Shown here piece by piece: positions 11,114 to 22,035 of a stretch of 30,113 nucleotides of DNA. The notes beneath the pieces were generated by a model, which was not told the DNA's origin, ran no database searches, and saw nothing but the letters and a program-made list of their open reading frames with translations. Positions within the stretch are counted from its first letter, which is position 1, and every line of letters starts with the position of its first letter. The stretch lies in NCBI GenBank assembly GCA_036244855.1, contig BQKZ01007280.1, positions 1 through 30,113 on the forward strand. The letters are read 5' to 3'. A program made the translations under genes and the position numbers. The stretch is from Temnopleurus reevesii (taxonomy: Eukaryota; Echinodermata; Echinoidea; Temnopleuroida; Temnopleuridae).

Positions 11114-11256
11114 CCGATAACGTTAAATTTTGCATATACGCCAAGTTTCTAGTATCTTCAAAATGCTGATTGCTATAATACTTTAACAATGATGCTTGAT
11201 TGATATTAGCACCCTGCCTGATTTCATCTTTGGTCTTCTCGTAGAATTCACGCACT
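11114..11256 (-). CDS. Possible internal exon, unrecognised product
   Basis: On the minus strand an open frame of about 47 codons is bounded by plausible splice sites. Upstream is TGTTTTAAAAG|AG after a T-rich stretch containing CTGAT, a possible branch point. Downstream is CGG|GTAAGG, a good donor. The translation reads REFYEKTKDEIRQGANINQA, followed by about 27 more residues rich in Leu, Lys, Asn, Tyr and Gln. This balanced charged composition is unlike the low-complexity frames nearby. I do not recognise the family. The stretch has no in-frame ATG in good context at its start, so an internal exon or a gene fragment fits better than a single-exon gene. Chance remains quite possible. Confidence 0.2.
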
Positions 11257-11622
11257 CTTTTAAAACATTTGAGAAATCAGTTTCTTCCGTGCACTCCATT
11301 TGACCTATGACTCTTGACTGTTGATATATCATAATTATGGAAAGGCGTTATATTTTCTCCTTTAAACTTGATTCAATTTGCACCTTATAAGCAATGAATC
11401 GAAATATACAGCTCGCGAATCTTTGCATTCAAGAGTCGAGACGCCAATCAAATCTAAATGCATCTTTACACCTTTCTGTATTTGCATGGGGAGGGGTGGA
11501 AAGACCAAAATCATTCCTCACGGGTAGATTGTTTGCAGTCGACCAAATTTGCAATTTGTCCATTAAAAACGAATGTGAATCCCTAACAGTTAAGACTCAA
11601 TATTCTTAATCTCATTTTTTAG

Positions 11623-11987
11623 ATAAAGATGACCTCCCATGCCCCTATGAGCAGGATGCCAGGAACACCTTTTTTTCTAGACACGCGTTCAGTCTTTCTC
11701 AAATTCACTCCGCCAGCTGATTTTAAGAGAGCAACAGCCTCCTCCTCCTCCTCCACACCATTTCACCTCCTCCATAAGCCACTTCCAGCCGAGACTCTTC
11801 ACACATTTTATTCCATCTCTCATATTCACCTGATAAAGCTTGGGAGAGGAAAGCCCCCAGCCGGCATTTACAATACGCACGGCATTACACCGGCTGCACT
11901 GGACGCGCACCAAACAGTGAAAAATATTGATCAACTGAAAAAGGTGCGAAAAGGGTCCATTTACCATGGAAACGTTACTTCCTTTCG
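11623..11987 (+). CDS. Possible 365-nt exon, unrecognised product
   Basis: A frame stays open for the whole interval between a strong acceptor-like site (CTCATTTTTTAG|ATAAAG) and a strong donor-like site (TTTCG|GTGAGA). An ATG follows the acceptor by 6 bases. The roughly 120-residue translation contains a Ser run near residues 38-42, encoded by a CCT-type triplet repeat, a Pro/His-rich middle and a basic C-terminal part (DQLKKVRKGS). It has no family motif that I know. The in-frame stop is the TGA formed by the GGTGA donor itself, as expected for a phase-2 exon end. A 7-bp inverted repeat (CAGCCGG/CCGGCTG) lies inside at 11858-11896. It may be a lineage-specific exon, a 5' exon or a chance opening. 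Confidence 0.2.
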
Positions 11988-11999
11988 GTGAGAAGGGAT

Positions 12000-13190
12000 G
12001 ATATTCAAGCCTTTAGTGTCGAATACCAGATAGTACGGATCTGCAGATAGTCTGCATGTGCCGAAAGTACGAGGGGTGTCAGTGAAAAAAAAGTGATGAG
12101 AGATAAGAATAAAGTTCAAGAAAGAACATTGATATACCAGTTACTAGAAGGGTTGAAAGCACTCTATTCATGTGCTTTACATAATATTATATTTACAATT
12201 GTTGCAAGAAGTAATGAAGCGCTGTCATAATCATCTTTCGCGCTATTTAAAAAAAAATCTATTTGGAGAATGCAACCAATAATTGCAATCTATCGGATCA
12301 ACATCTAAATGAAACTCGGAATAATTTAACTAAATAGATACTGCATTCAAAATACTGTGTTTATTATCATAATAATTATTATCGCGAGTCGATATGAAAT
12401 TGTGCAATATTTCTTTCAAGAAATTACAGTGAAACAAAATACTATTTTCATGTAGACTATCGGATACATATGGATGCACATCGGATGCATATCTTGGCGC
12501 CAGACAAATAATAATGACCAATAAAATCATTACTGAATGGTAAATTTGGAGAAAAAATGCACGCTATCCCGATAATAAATATATAACTATGCAACTATAG
12601 ATGTATTCTCCTGCGCTTGATAACCATAACAATTTCCCAGTTCTTTTCACTATTCTGCTGCTATGGAAAAGGAAGCATTTTGTCCTAATTTAGGGATAAA
12701 ACCTATTAATGAGCAGATCGACAGTCCAATTTGAACTAAATGAAGACATATTATATGATCGAGATCTTTACACGAGCTCAAGAATGGAAACCAAAGTCAT
12801 TTGTAATGAAAATTGACCGCAGTCCAATCTATGTACGCGTGCTGAGGTTACGCTAGATCCATTTTGTCCAATTAATATACAACCTCCGTGTCACAACAAA
12901 TCAACCTTCAACAAGACCCAAGAAAATCAGATTTTGTTCACCCAATTTCCTCCCAAAAAACTCTCCCACAAAGTGAAAAGAAAGAGGAGGAGCGTGTTAA
13001 GAAAAAGACAAGAGAAATGCAGCCATTTTAGGATGGCATTCTGGTTCCTTCGTGTGGTTTAGTTAGGTTATTTACGCCGAAATTGACCCAGAGTTCGGGC
13101 GAACTGGCTTCCCCTTCCTCTCCAGAAAATCGTAAAGGAATTGAAACACACCTATTCGATTCAATCGTATGAAATCGGTTGATAGGACGA
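12000..13190. other. Non-coding stretch
   Basis: Nothing gene-like is visible. The palindromic word TGGCGCCA (also seen at 9023) occurs at 12495-12502 and resembles half of an E2F site. AAAATGGCTGC on the minus strand at about 13019-13029 fits a YY1-type site. The remainder is AT-rich. Confidence 0.45.
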
Positions 13191-13213
13191 AAGTGTTATT
13201 GATGGCGAGATTC

Positions 13214-13240
13214 AAAATGGCGGAAAATCTTAGAGTGGTG
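13214..13240 (+). promoter_or_regulatory. YY1-like ATGGCGG motif with ATG-to-donor frame
   Basis: AAAATGGCGG fits the YY1 consensus AANATGGCGG, and its ATG (13217) sits in a favourable initiation context (A at -3, G at +4). Eight codons later the sequence GTG|GTGAGAG is a good splice donor, so this could be a first coding exon beginning MAENLRVV. YY1 sites over start codons are known in other animals. A second GATGGCGAG lies 15 bases upstream. No TATA box is seen. Both motifs are short, so the call is speculative. Confidence 0.2.
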
Positions 13241-13279
13241 GTGAGAGTGAGGGGATAAAAAGAAGATAGAGCTTGAGAA

Positions 13280-13778
13280 AGTGCAAAGACACGGAGCCCC
13301 CGCTGTGAAATTTGGAGCCGAATTAACGACGACGACGCTGATTTATGGGAATGCACTTTTTATCTTCTTCTTCAACGCTTCTGATACTTATCCCGAGAGT
13401 GTATCATTGGTTATCGATATATCCCTCTTTCTTACTTTTCACTATGTCTATAAACATTCCATGACTATTTAAACTGGTTCAGGGCATCAGATAGATTTAA
13501 TCTGTCATTTCCCTACTTGAAAATATGTGAATTTCTATTTTGGATTACTTTCTAAGGAAATGCTCAGCAATTGTTATTTTTTTTTCATTCCAATATCATT
13601 TGTTTAGCATTGAACTTTTTCCCCATTTTGTTCACCCTCCTTTTTTTAAAGATTAAAAAAAAAAATTCTATGTCTTCATTTGATAATAGTAATTATTCGA
13701 TTTGTCGAAAGGCCTTCTCCAACCCTCCCCGAATATCTTGCTTTTGGTCATCCATTATGTCCATTTAAAAGACAAAAG
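13280..13778. other. Non-coding stretch, T-rich
   Basis: The beginning is moderately CpG-rich (a GACGACGACG run near 13329-13338). The rest is T-rich with poly-T and poly-A runs around 13576-13665. No gene is supported. Confidence 0.45.
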
Positions 13779-14161
13779 CTAAACGGATGGATTCAATGTT
13801 TGAAACATCTCGAGACCTACCTCTGACAAAACCACAATTGATATTACAATATCGTCTTTGATACCCGCCGCTTGGCTGACAATGTTTAATTTCCTCTTTA
13901 TAACAATCGACAGTGAACTATCGCCGTTCAATACACTACTGCAATACAGATGTCTGTAGGATGAAATAGTACAACGACCGGAGACCAATCCGGCAATTGT
14001 ATGTCTATTCTGAAACATTGGTTGTTGAAGCCAATTAGGGGCTGCAGCCGCCGACAAATCAAGACTTGGTCGTGATTTCTTCATTGGACATTGATGAATC
14101 AAAGGGCGCCGCCCCTCATCCACCGAGCGATCGGTGCCGGGGAAATGATGATGATTCCCCT

Positions 14162-14176
14162 GTTGCTAGGGGCAAC
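14162..14176. promoter_or_regulatory. RFX-type X-box (palindromic)
   Basis: GTTGCT-AGG-GGCAAC matches the RFX X-box arrangement (GTTGCY, 1-3 bases, RGCAAC). RFX factors drive ciliary genes across animals. It lies in a short GC-rich patch (about 14100-14180). On the minus strand it is followed within 60 bp by an open frame of about 114 codons (14123 to 13779) whose first ATG-initiated part begins MKKSRPSLDLSA and which contains a donor-like CAGAG|GTAGGT near its end. CCAAT words occur on both strands nearby. I do not recognise the encoded sequence. The motif match is clear, but a promoter role is inference. Confidence 0.35.
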
Positions 14177-14179
14177 CAA

Positions 14180-15765
14180 GTTTCGCGAAGAAAACTGTGG
14201 AGATTGATGCGGTGACAAGGAGAAGTTGAACTGCTACAATTTGAAAGAATGTTTGGTGTTCTCTGTTTTCCCTGACTTAGTGCACTTTTCTGCACTTGAT
14301 TGTATCAATTTCTTCGTTTACAAGATGTAAGAGGTGTAGAAGTTGTCCGCTTATTTACCATAAAGACGTTCAAAGTGGCCCAACCTACTTATACCATGAG
14401 AGAGATAATAGACAATAATACGCGGTGCCTCTCAATGTCATTTACTGGTTGCACAGAAATTAAGTGTATATTAGTTCCACGTTTTTACGTTTATCCCGTT
14501 CTACTCTAATAATTCCTTGGTTTATCGCAGCTCTTTCTAGACGGCCCCCCACACACATCATATCGTTTAGAATCATCAGCTAACATGGCTGTATAGGGCA
14601 TACATCTTCTATGTCACTTCACTTTTCATATGCCTACGTGCACCACGTCCGTCATCGCATTCTAATAGACAGAGGACAATCAGGTTTTTTTTTAATAGCG
14701 GTGAAATACGAAAAACTTAAAAAATCGGCGATTGCTTTCTTGGAAAGATAAACGTTTCAATAATGATGTTAATAATTGAATTTATTACAATTAAAAATTG
14801 GTTGCGCGAGAACCAGTAAAACCCTATCATGATTATTAGTATCGCCTTGACCATTTTACCCCACCCTTTGCATATCGCATATGTCTTTGTTGATCTCTAT
14901 AAAAATTCCACTCACAAGATTATCTCAGTGAGCAGAAAGAAAGCAATTGAAACAGGGACATATCCAGAACCTTCATGAATGAAATGCAGTCCGGAGGCCT
15001 ATATACTCCACTGACGAGCTCAAATTCCTTCTAAACGTTTCTCTATTACCATGCCTCCCAGGTAACAATATTGAGCATGATTATTTGTGAGATATGTCCT
15101 AGAATGCATCTGATGGAGGCTCAGACGAAACACATTAAAACAAAAACTTCACAAGACGTCAAAAATTTGGAAGAGTCAAACGCGAGGTTCTTGATGAATT
15201 GTATTGATAAAAGTGCATTCAACCAATAGTGCGATGCACTTATGTTTGTTTCTAAATCTTTAGAAGTGGAATAGTTCTGATGAATGGTTATCTCTTCGTT
15301 TGAAAACGGCGACATTACCACTTAATTTCAATCTTATTTTTGTTCTTCACTTCGCTAACGGATTCATCAAAGTGATGTAAATAATGTGCTGAATATGAAG
15401 TACAGTCAAGCACTGCGCCATGAAAGTAACACGTGGTTGTTTTTTAATCCACGCAGTCGAAAACATATTCATACAATCAATGTTGAAGAACATTTTGCAT
15501 GTTTTCTATATTAAAGAAATTGGCACCATGAGGCCCTGAACTGACATACAGGAGTAAAAATCGAACTTAATTTTATAGGTTCAACTGGATCGTTTGAGCG
15601 TACAGGATTCGATCGAGCAGCAAATGAGTATCGATCAGACTTGGGGAACATCAGGAAAAGAGGGCACCAATCTGGAATTCTTAATGTCAAACTTAAAAAC
15701 CTTACAGTAAATTACATGAAGACAACGTTCTTAAGGCCCAGGATTGAGTTTTACAGGAGCAGAAG
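14180..15765. other. Non-coding stretch
   Basis: No gene, structured repeat or strong motif is seen. The sequence is AT-rich with scattered short open frames on both strands. Confidence 0.5.
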
Positions 15766-15767
15766 GT

Positions 15768-15903
15768 GAAGCCCCGGTCACACAGGACCCCAGAAGCAAC
15801 ACGATTCACCCCGACTCTTTGTTCAGAGGCAGTTAACTGTGAATTGATAAAGAGTCGCGTTGAATCGTTGTGTTTCCTGGGTCCTCCTATCTGACCGGGG
15901 CTT
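15768..15903. mobile_element. Palindromic MITE, about 136 bp
   Basis: The whole element folds on itself. AAGCCCCGGTCA at the left end is the reverse complement of TGACCGGGGCTT at the right end, and the arms meet at the perfect palindrome CAGTTAACTG near 15830-15839. Arms of about 67 bp remain alignable throughout, at roughly three-quarters identity by eye, with shared words such as CGACTCTTT and ACGATTCA. There is no coding capacity, as expected of a non-autonomous DNA transposon. No clear target-site duplication is visible. An open frame starting at 15860 begins inside the element and is not a gene. Confidence 0.88.
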
Positions 15904-16056
15904 TAGACTGAAACACGATATTCTGTGTCTTCAGAATCTTGAAGCCAATCACATTATTACGCACCTGTACAGATGCAGAAATCTCAGAGAATACTCGATG
16001 AAGCGAGATAATGTCAAGTTGACAGAATCGTTCGCTAGAAACAAGTTTGCTTTTCA

Positions 16057-16107
16057 CCCCCCCCCCCCCCCTTTCTCCCTCTTTTTTTTTTTTTTTTTTT
16101 TTTTTTT
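16057..16107. repeat. C15 run followed by T26 run
   Basis: Fifteen C (16057-16071), a short TTTCTCCCTC linker and 26 T (16082-16107) form a pure pyrimidine block. The T-run could be the poly-A tail of a minus-strand retrocopy, but no element body is recognisable beside it. Such runs are mutable and prone to sequencing error. Confidence 0.9.
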
Positions 16108-16776
16108 CCTCTTTCTCCCTCTTTTTCTTTTGTATACTGTTTATGCTGCTCCAATTTGTTTTTGTTTACTATTTCAACGAGTGAAAAAATGTGGAAAATG
16201 ACATTGATCATGATCTTGAAACTGTCTTAAGATCATTAATTATTATCAGTATCGAAGCAAAATGAGGAAAAAGAAATTGCTATCTAAATTTGCACCTATC
16301 TGCCATAAGCTATTCTCAATAATCTCATGTTGCCAAATCGATGTACGTAATACAAGTATGTATCATCCTTTTTTCATCCAAAGATTAGGATGATGTCATG
16401 CTCAAGTTCTGCTTCGGACGTCAGTTTAGGGTATTTACATCTCGTTAATGATTCCATAATGATCTTTTCTGTGTTATTAATCAAATTACTGGAACTCTGT
16501 CTTACCCGTGCGTCTATTTTTTCACATTTATATTCTTCCCAAGATGCTTAATCGGTTTTCCTATCACTTTCACCAGTGATAATGAATGAGATGGGTACAA
16601 GATAGTGATGGGTTAGGTCCGGATGACCCGAGACGCATCTTCACGACCTTGTTTGACCTGCCTTTTGACTGCTATAAAGCTCTTGGATATGGATTATATC
16701 TTATATATAAAGGTAAAAATAAAATGTTTGAAAGTCCAAAACCGACGACCCTGTGCATATATGGTGCAACATATTG

Positions 16777-16814
16777 TTTTTTTTTTTCCTTTTTTTTTTT
16801 TTTGGGGGGGGGGG
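16777..16814. repeat. T-run / T-run / G11 homopolymer block
   Basis: T11, CC, T14 and then 11 G in immediate succession. Similar T-to-G or C-to-T homopolymer junctions occur at 16057-16107 and 26861-26887. Open frames crossing it (Phe/Gly-rich) are translations of the runs. Confidence 0.95.
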
Positions 16815-18510
16815 TGCTTTTCACCCGAATGAAAAAAATCACAGTCAAATCATTAAAAAAAATGAGGAACATATCCCGAAAAGTCAATTTAAGTCAAATT
16901 ATAATTGAAAACGTAAAATAAAACCTGAGAAGTAATTTCCAGAGGTTTTAGGGATTTTATTAGCGTGACTGTTATTAGCTCCTTGAATAATACTACGCAC
17001 ATATTGCGGTCCATTCATCTAAAATGTACATTTCCTTTGTATTTCTCACGCAATTGACATGTACCCACGATGAACCAATTACAAGCAATAAAGTACCTCG
17101 ATTTCGGAATAGTGTTTATTGTTAGCGCAGTTAAGGACACCATAAAGATATCTCGTGCAAACACGGGACGTTTGATGTTGGACGAGATCGGATGAGATTG
17201 TGGATTTGAATTACGAGATGTAACCGCCAACGACTCATCTTCCCTTGGAAAAATCTTGTTATTGTTTACATCTGTAGACCCTCTTTTTCCTCCTGACGTT
17301 GTCCATGATATAAGTCTGTGGTCAAGGCGTTAGACTTTTTCCTAGCTGCAAAACGCGAAGATAAATGGTTGTGGTTTTTCTTCAAAATGGATCATTTGCC
17401 ATTTTCAGAATTAACGAAAGTGCAAACGGGCAAGTTTCGAAGGATCCAGTGAAGGCTCGATGTGCGTTTAAATGCCCACGATTTTTTACCTAACATACCT
17501 TTTTTGCTGCAATATCATACCTCTTATATCCTACAGTATCATGAGTATAGGCAAAACCACTCGTTTAGAAAAGTTAACGTGAGGGTAACAACCTTTAATA
17601 ATCCTAAACTGATTGAAGGCTGATTTGCAGCAACAAAAACAAAGTAATCTCTCAATACGATTGTTTCGTTTTCTTGTACGTAATAGCAAAAATATATCCT
17701 TGGTAAGAGCATATACCTTTCTTGGATATCCTCCAATAAACCCCTCGTGACACAACTATCTTGGATAAAGTTCTGAGAAGAAGTCTTAAAAAGCATCTCA
17801 AATGAAGCGTATCTTATCCCAATTCGTTTGCGAACAATCGTCATCTTTGTAGAATCGGCATAACAGATCGATGTCAAGAAACTTTCGACACGCTGTATCG
17901 ACATCGATCGGTATTGAGGAGAATTAATTCGAGATAAACAGTGGTTCCTTTGTCATAGTTGTGGATGAAAAGACAATTAATTGATTATAAATAGCACGTA
18001 AGTGGTTGATAAGTACATTATTTTACTTTGGGATATGATTCAATAAAAGAGCATTGATATTTATTTAAGAACCTTCATAACGTTTATAGCATTGTGTAAG
18101 ATTTATTTTCATATTGTGTTATGTATGTCAGAGTTATGCACGGTATCTCAGTCAAAAGCAATCAGGCAATACTGTTTGTGTTCTCGCAACATTTTCGTTT
18201 CTATATCCATACGCGCAGCATATTTACACACCCCGTTAATGCTACCTAAATCATCACTTAACATATGTTTTCCATGTGTGGTCACTGTTTAATTTTTCAC
18301 TCGGTGATAACATCAATGTATTCATCAAATTTCACGATAAGAATAGAAACTATTTACATCATGGTATAATATGAGAAGTAGACAGCTAATTTTGCTATAA
18401 ATATACGGACAATCCAATTATTATTGCTTGCTAGACACGATATATACACCCAGTGATAAGAAAAAGCCAATTTTGTGCAGTTCTTAATTTGGCGCAACTC
18501 AGCTCAGGTG
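16815..18510. other. Non-coding stretch
   Basis: A 121-codon minus-strand frame (17904-17539) includes a donor-like AAAG|GTATAT after the residues LLEDIQER, but no recognisable family or good acceptor is seen, so I do not call it. The remainder is AT-rich and without evident structure. Confidence 0.4.
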
Positions 18511-18517
18511 TCGAGAA

Positions 18518-18525
18518 TGACGTCA
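18518..18525. promoter_or_regulatory. Full palindromic CRE, TGACGTCA
   Basis: A perfect cAMP-response/ATF element outside any recognisable repeat. Two other perfect copies in the window lie within the fold-back element at 28417 and 28646. There is no nearby TATA box or open frame to suggest a promoter. Confidence 0.3.
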
Positions 18526-18529
18526 TTAA

Positions 18530-19255
18530 CGTGATTTTTCTCATTATTTTCATTTCAAAAGAGGTCCTGTTTCGAATGAATTTGCAAGTAAACTGCATGT
18601 ACACGATCTCTTCTTCGTGAACCTCAAGAACAATGGGAAAGTAGCAGATATATTTAGAAGTGGCAATAAATGATCCTATGAGAATGACTCTTGATATAAA
18701 TCTCTACGATATATTGTTGCTAAAATTAGAAATACAGACTTTATCAAAGGAGCTGATTTGCACTTCGACTTCGGTATATTATTGATGGTGGAGTGTTCCG
18801 ATTGCAGCCAGGGTTTTCGTGGCTTTAGGGCTGACATATCAACGAGGGTTGACCACAGAAAATGGAATAATGTGAAGGGTTATAGCTTTAATATCGCGGG
18901 AGACAGTATCGGGAGCATGTACAATGCAGTTCCAGAAAAAAACCTCACTATTTGTATGTGTAAAAAAGGGATTCGTATGTTGAATTATAATTATACAGAT
19001 GTAAAACATGATACAAAAATGGAAGTCAAATAGATTTTAAACGGTAATATAATACTTGCAAACTTTCCGTTTTAGGATATTCCTAATACAACATTAACCG
19101 ATTTTTTAAGGAAGAGATCCATCGTACTTCTGACTTCATATAAGAACATAAGAAATAATGGTCAGGATGAAAAGGACGATTTAACCTTAAGTGATAAATT
19201 GAAAGATTCAAATCCCCCATTCTAAATATCCATATACTTTTCAATGTTTACCCAA
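18530..19255. other. Non-coding stretch with unrecognised 91-codon frame
   Basis: A plus-strand frame at 18758-19033 has varied composition with several Cys residues (VECSDCSQG, ICMCKKG) but no complete zinc-finger spacing and no clear splice flanks. I do not recognise it and consider chance more likely than a gene. Confidence 0.3.
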
Positions 19256-19260
19256 TCTGC

Positions 19261-19355
19261 CTGGAGCGCGTGAAAGGCTGAAAGGGGGCTGCCCCGGTGG
19301 GGGTGCGGGCACATAACCGCCGACGAATTTGTCACCTCACCGCTTGACGTCGATC
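19261..19355. other. CpG- and G-rich islet
   Basis: About 95 bp rich in G and CpG (GAGCGCG, GGGGGCTGCCCCGGTGGGGG, ACCGCCGACG, GACGTCGA) stand out from AT-rich flanks. It contains several G-runs of three or more, so a G-quadruplex is possible on the plus strand. No coding frame or recognised promoter motif set accompanies it. Confidence 0.45.
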
Positions 19356-19359
19356 CTTA

Positions 19360-21955
19360 AAAATCCTCAATTTTTCAATGAGTTTTAGAGAAATATTTTT
19401 TCGGATTCTTGTATCAATAGGACACGAGACTGGCATGCTGTGTTCTTTGTGTGTTTAACCCGCGAGGGAATACCAATATATCAGCCCGGATAAGTAGCAA
19501 GAATTATTCGTTTGAAATATGGACGTGTTGAGATAGTAGCAGTAATTGTTGAACAAAGTGGGCCCGAAGCAAAAAGGCAAGACCGATTTAGGGTTGTCGC
19601 CTTTTTGTGGTCTGTCTCTGAATCCAGTGTAGTCACTTAGCTAAGATTATTAAGCACATAAAGTGAACTTTAGGGTTCAAAATATCAGAATATCATGGAA
19701 TTTTGTTTGTATTATCCATAGTAATTGATTAATTGGTCGTTGAACCTTTTATCCATCCAGAAAACTATTCTAATAATGTTTTTATCCAATTCATAATAAC
19801 CAAACTTCCGCGCCTAAACTATGTCATTAACTTATTCAATTCAGCAAAATATTTTCAAAGTCTCCATTAATGATTTTAGTATTCCTTTGTATCATTGCTG
19901 TAATGTAGGAATATAAACTCGATTCGATATTTGATAGCAATTTTGAAAATGGATGGTTTTTCACCCATACAATAATATGGGGGCTCTTATGGTTCGAACA
20001 GTTGTCTGGCCCCCTTTTCGTGTTTTCATTCATTCTTGTTTGACAATCTTTGATTTAGCATTGTCAGAGTGCTAAAGCTAGCTAAAGCTAATCGTGTGGT
20101 GCATCGGATGCAAACATAACACGATATAATCTATTTCGGAAAAAATAAGTCGAACGCCAATTCAATGCTCCTTTGTATTGCTATTCAAATCGGAATCGGC
20201 TTGCGATTGTTGTGTCCGGACAGTACAACACACGGAGAACGGCTCTATTGTCCATGACCCACTTTATTTTGCAGAAATGGTATATGGACCAAGCGTTTAG
20301 CTCATCGTGTAATATTGTCGGGTTTTTTTTCATTTTTTTTTTGTAACTACGGTGCCCTCAAATTGATCATGCCTTGGGCACACCCACATACATGTCAATC
20401 ATCTTTTCATCACAAATCACAGGAAGTGTACTCCACGCAAATCAAACAAAATGGACAATAATCGATGCATAAAGCATTGTTAAAGGCGCGAACATTCTGA
20501 GTGATACGAGGAAAAATACAAACGAAAGAAACCGACCGTAAAAATCGTGTTTATACAGCGATATGCATGAAAAGAAAGACAAACCCGTGGGACTGAAAAC
20601 ACAAATCTCTTGAAATCTTCTGCTTTTACTTTTCTGTTTTCTTTTTAGGTCAATGATTCTGTCTTGTGACAGTTTTCAGAGAAGCGGTTATTGTAGGTGT
20701 TGAATTTGATCACCGCGAGAAAACGCGGTTTGTTTTAAGATCACCGAGGGGAGTGGAAAACAGTGTCGAATTGCACAAACAGGTAGAAAAGGTGTGCAAT
20801 AAACCATAGTAATAGTATACAAATGGCAACATTTTTTGAGACAGAATGTAGGGCGTGCCACTGCTTTCCACGGTAGAAATAACTCAAAAGTGTAGTAGTC
20901 TGTTTCTATAAATTTCGCAACCCAGATAATAACAGGCTTCTACTAATATCCTCTGGGTGAAGCATATTTAAGAAATATTGCAATGTTTCGATTAGGTCGG
21001 CGATTCAAAGGTATATCAATAACTAAATAATGATTTAATGTTAATGGTGCAGTTCTCACAAAATTGATATCTAATTCATGCTTTATTCTGTAGAAAAATT
21101 ACACCCTCTGGGTATTATTGGTACTGATGTATTGCATACGAAGTCGACAAGATATTGTTCGTCTTTGACAAACGAGTACGCAATTATGAACAGCCATCAT
21201 TATTCTAGCCTCTGGCTCAACAAACAATATGGATATTTATGAAACGAAGATCCAATTCTCGAATAGGGGGATAATGATGTTTATACGAATCACTAGTCTT
21301 GTTCTAGAAAATTGGAACCATTGACCGCATTTCAAACTTGGTTATGAGCTTATTGAATTCATGTTCCCATTTTCTTGTTATTTTAATGTTTATAAGCAGG
21401 GAAAGGCAACATCGCGAATCTTGTACACTATATAATGTTGGGGGTATTAGAAGAGCGAGTCGATTTACATTTCAATAAATGAATGAGAAAATGCAGTCAT
21501 AATATATTATATGAAGGTGATGCGTTCAATGTGATAATCCAGTATTCGGACAACAGATTATCACAGAAAAAAAAACAGCGTAATAACCTGTGATAGAGTT
21601 TTGTAAGAAATGGATACAGATTATTTAGAGACACTGCTCAAAATCCGTTTCACAGGTATAATTGTAATGTAAGATGTAATCGGTCATGTGTAAGACCTTG
21701 GTCAATGTAATCGGCTTTTAGTATGGAATTTGAAATCATAATGATCAGATGATTTTCACAATGAAATAACTCATTAATAAGTGAACAAATAAATTGATAA
21801 ATACTCAGAAAGATGTATATAAATTCTTTAAAATGAGTAAATGGATGGATGAATGGTCAAACAATTTTAGATTCAGTCTTTCATGCTTGTCACGGTGTGC
21901 GGTACAGGTTGTTGGAAAGATTAGGCCTAACCGTTTTGATGAACAAACTAGCCTC
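19360..21955. other. Non-coding stretch with small hairpins
   Basis: No gene is supported. Small items include a CTAAAGCTAG tandem pair near 20073-20092 and a perfect ACCGCG/CGCGGT hairpin at 20712-20729. TTTTTTTTCATTTTTTTTTT lies near 20323-20342. Nothing else is structured. Confidence 0.45.
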
Positions 21956-21959
21956 TCAC

Positions 21960-21997
21960 CTCTGACAGCGAAACATTTGTAAGTCTGGGTAAGCCAT
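21960..21997 (-). CDS. Possible first coding exon downstream of promoter block
   Basis: On the minus strand an ATG (21997-21995, G at +4) opens a 12-codon frame, MAYPDLQMFRCQ, that stays open to CAGAG|GTGAGA, a strong splice-donor match. An in-frame TGA formed by the donor follows at once, so the frame makes sense only if spliced. It lies about 40 bp downstream of the NRF1 site on that strand, a plausible distance for a short 5' leader. A 10-codon upstream frame begins at the ATGGCGCATG overlapping the NRF1 motif. The product is unrecognised and too short to identify. Confidence 0.22.
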
Positions 21998-22035
21998 AGG
22001 ACAGATGCAACGGCAATTATAGCTCTTTGACGAGA

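Noticed and set aside
17539..17904. 121-codon minus-strand frame with a donor-like site after LLEDIQER
   Set aside because: The composition is partly protein-like, but there is no convincing acceptor, promoter or recognisable family. Chance is the simpler reading.
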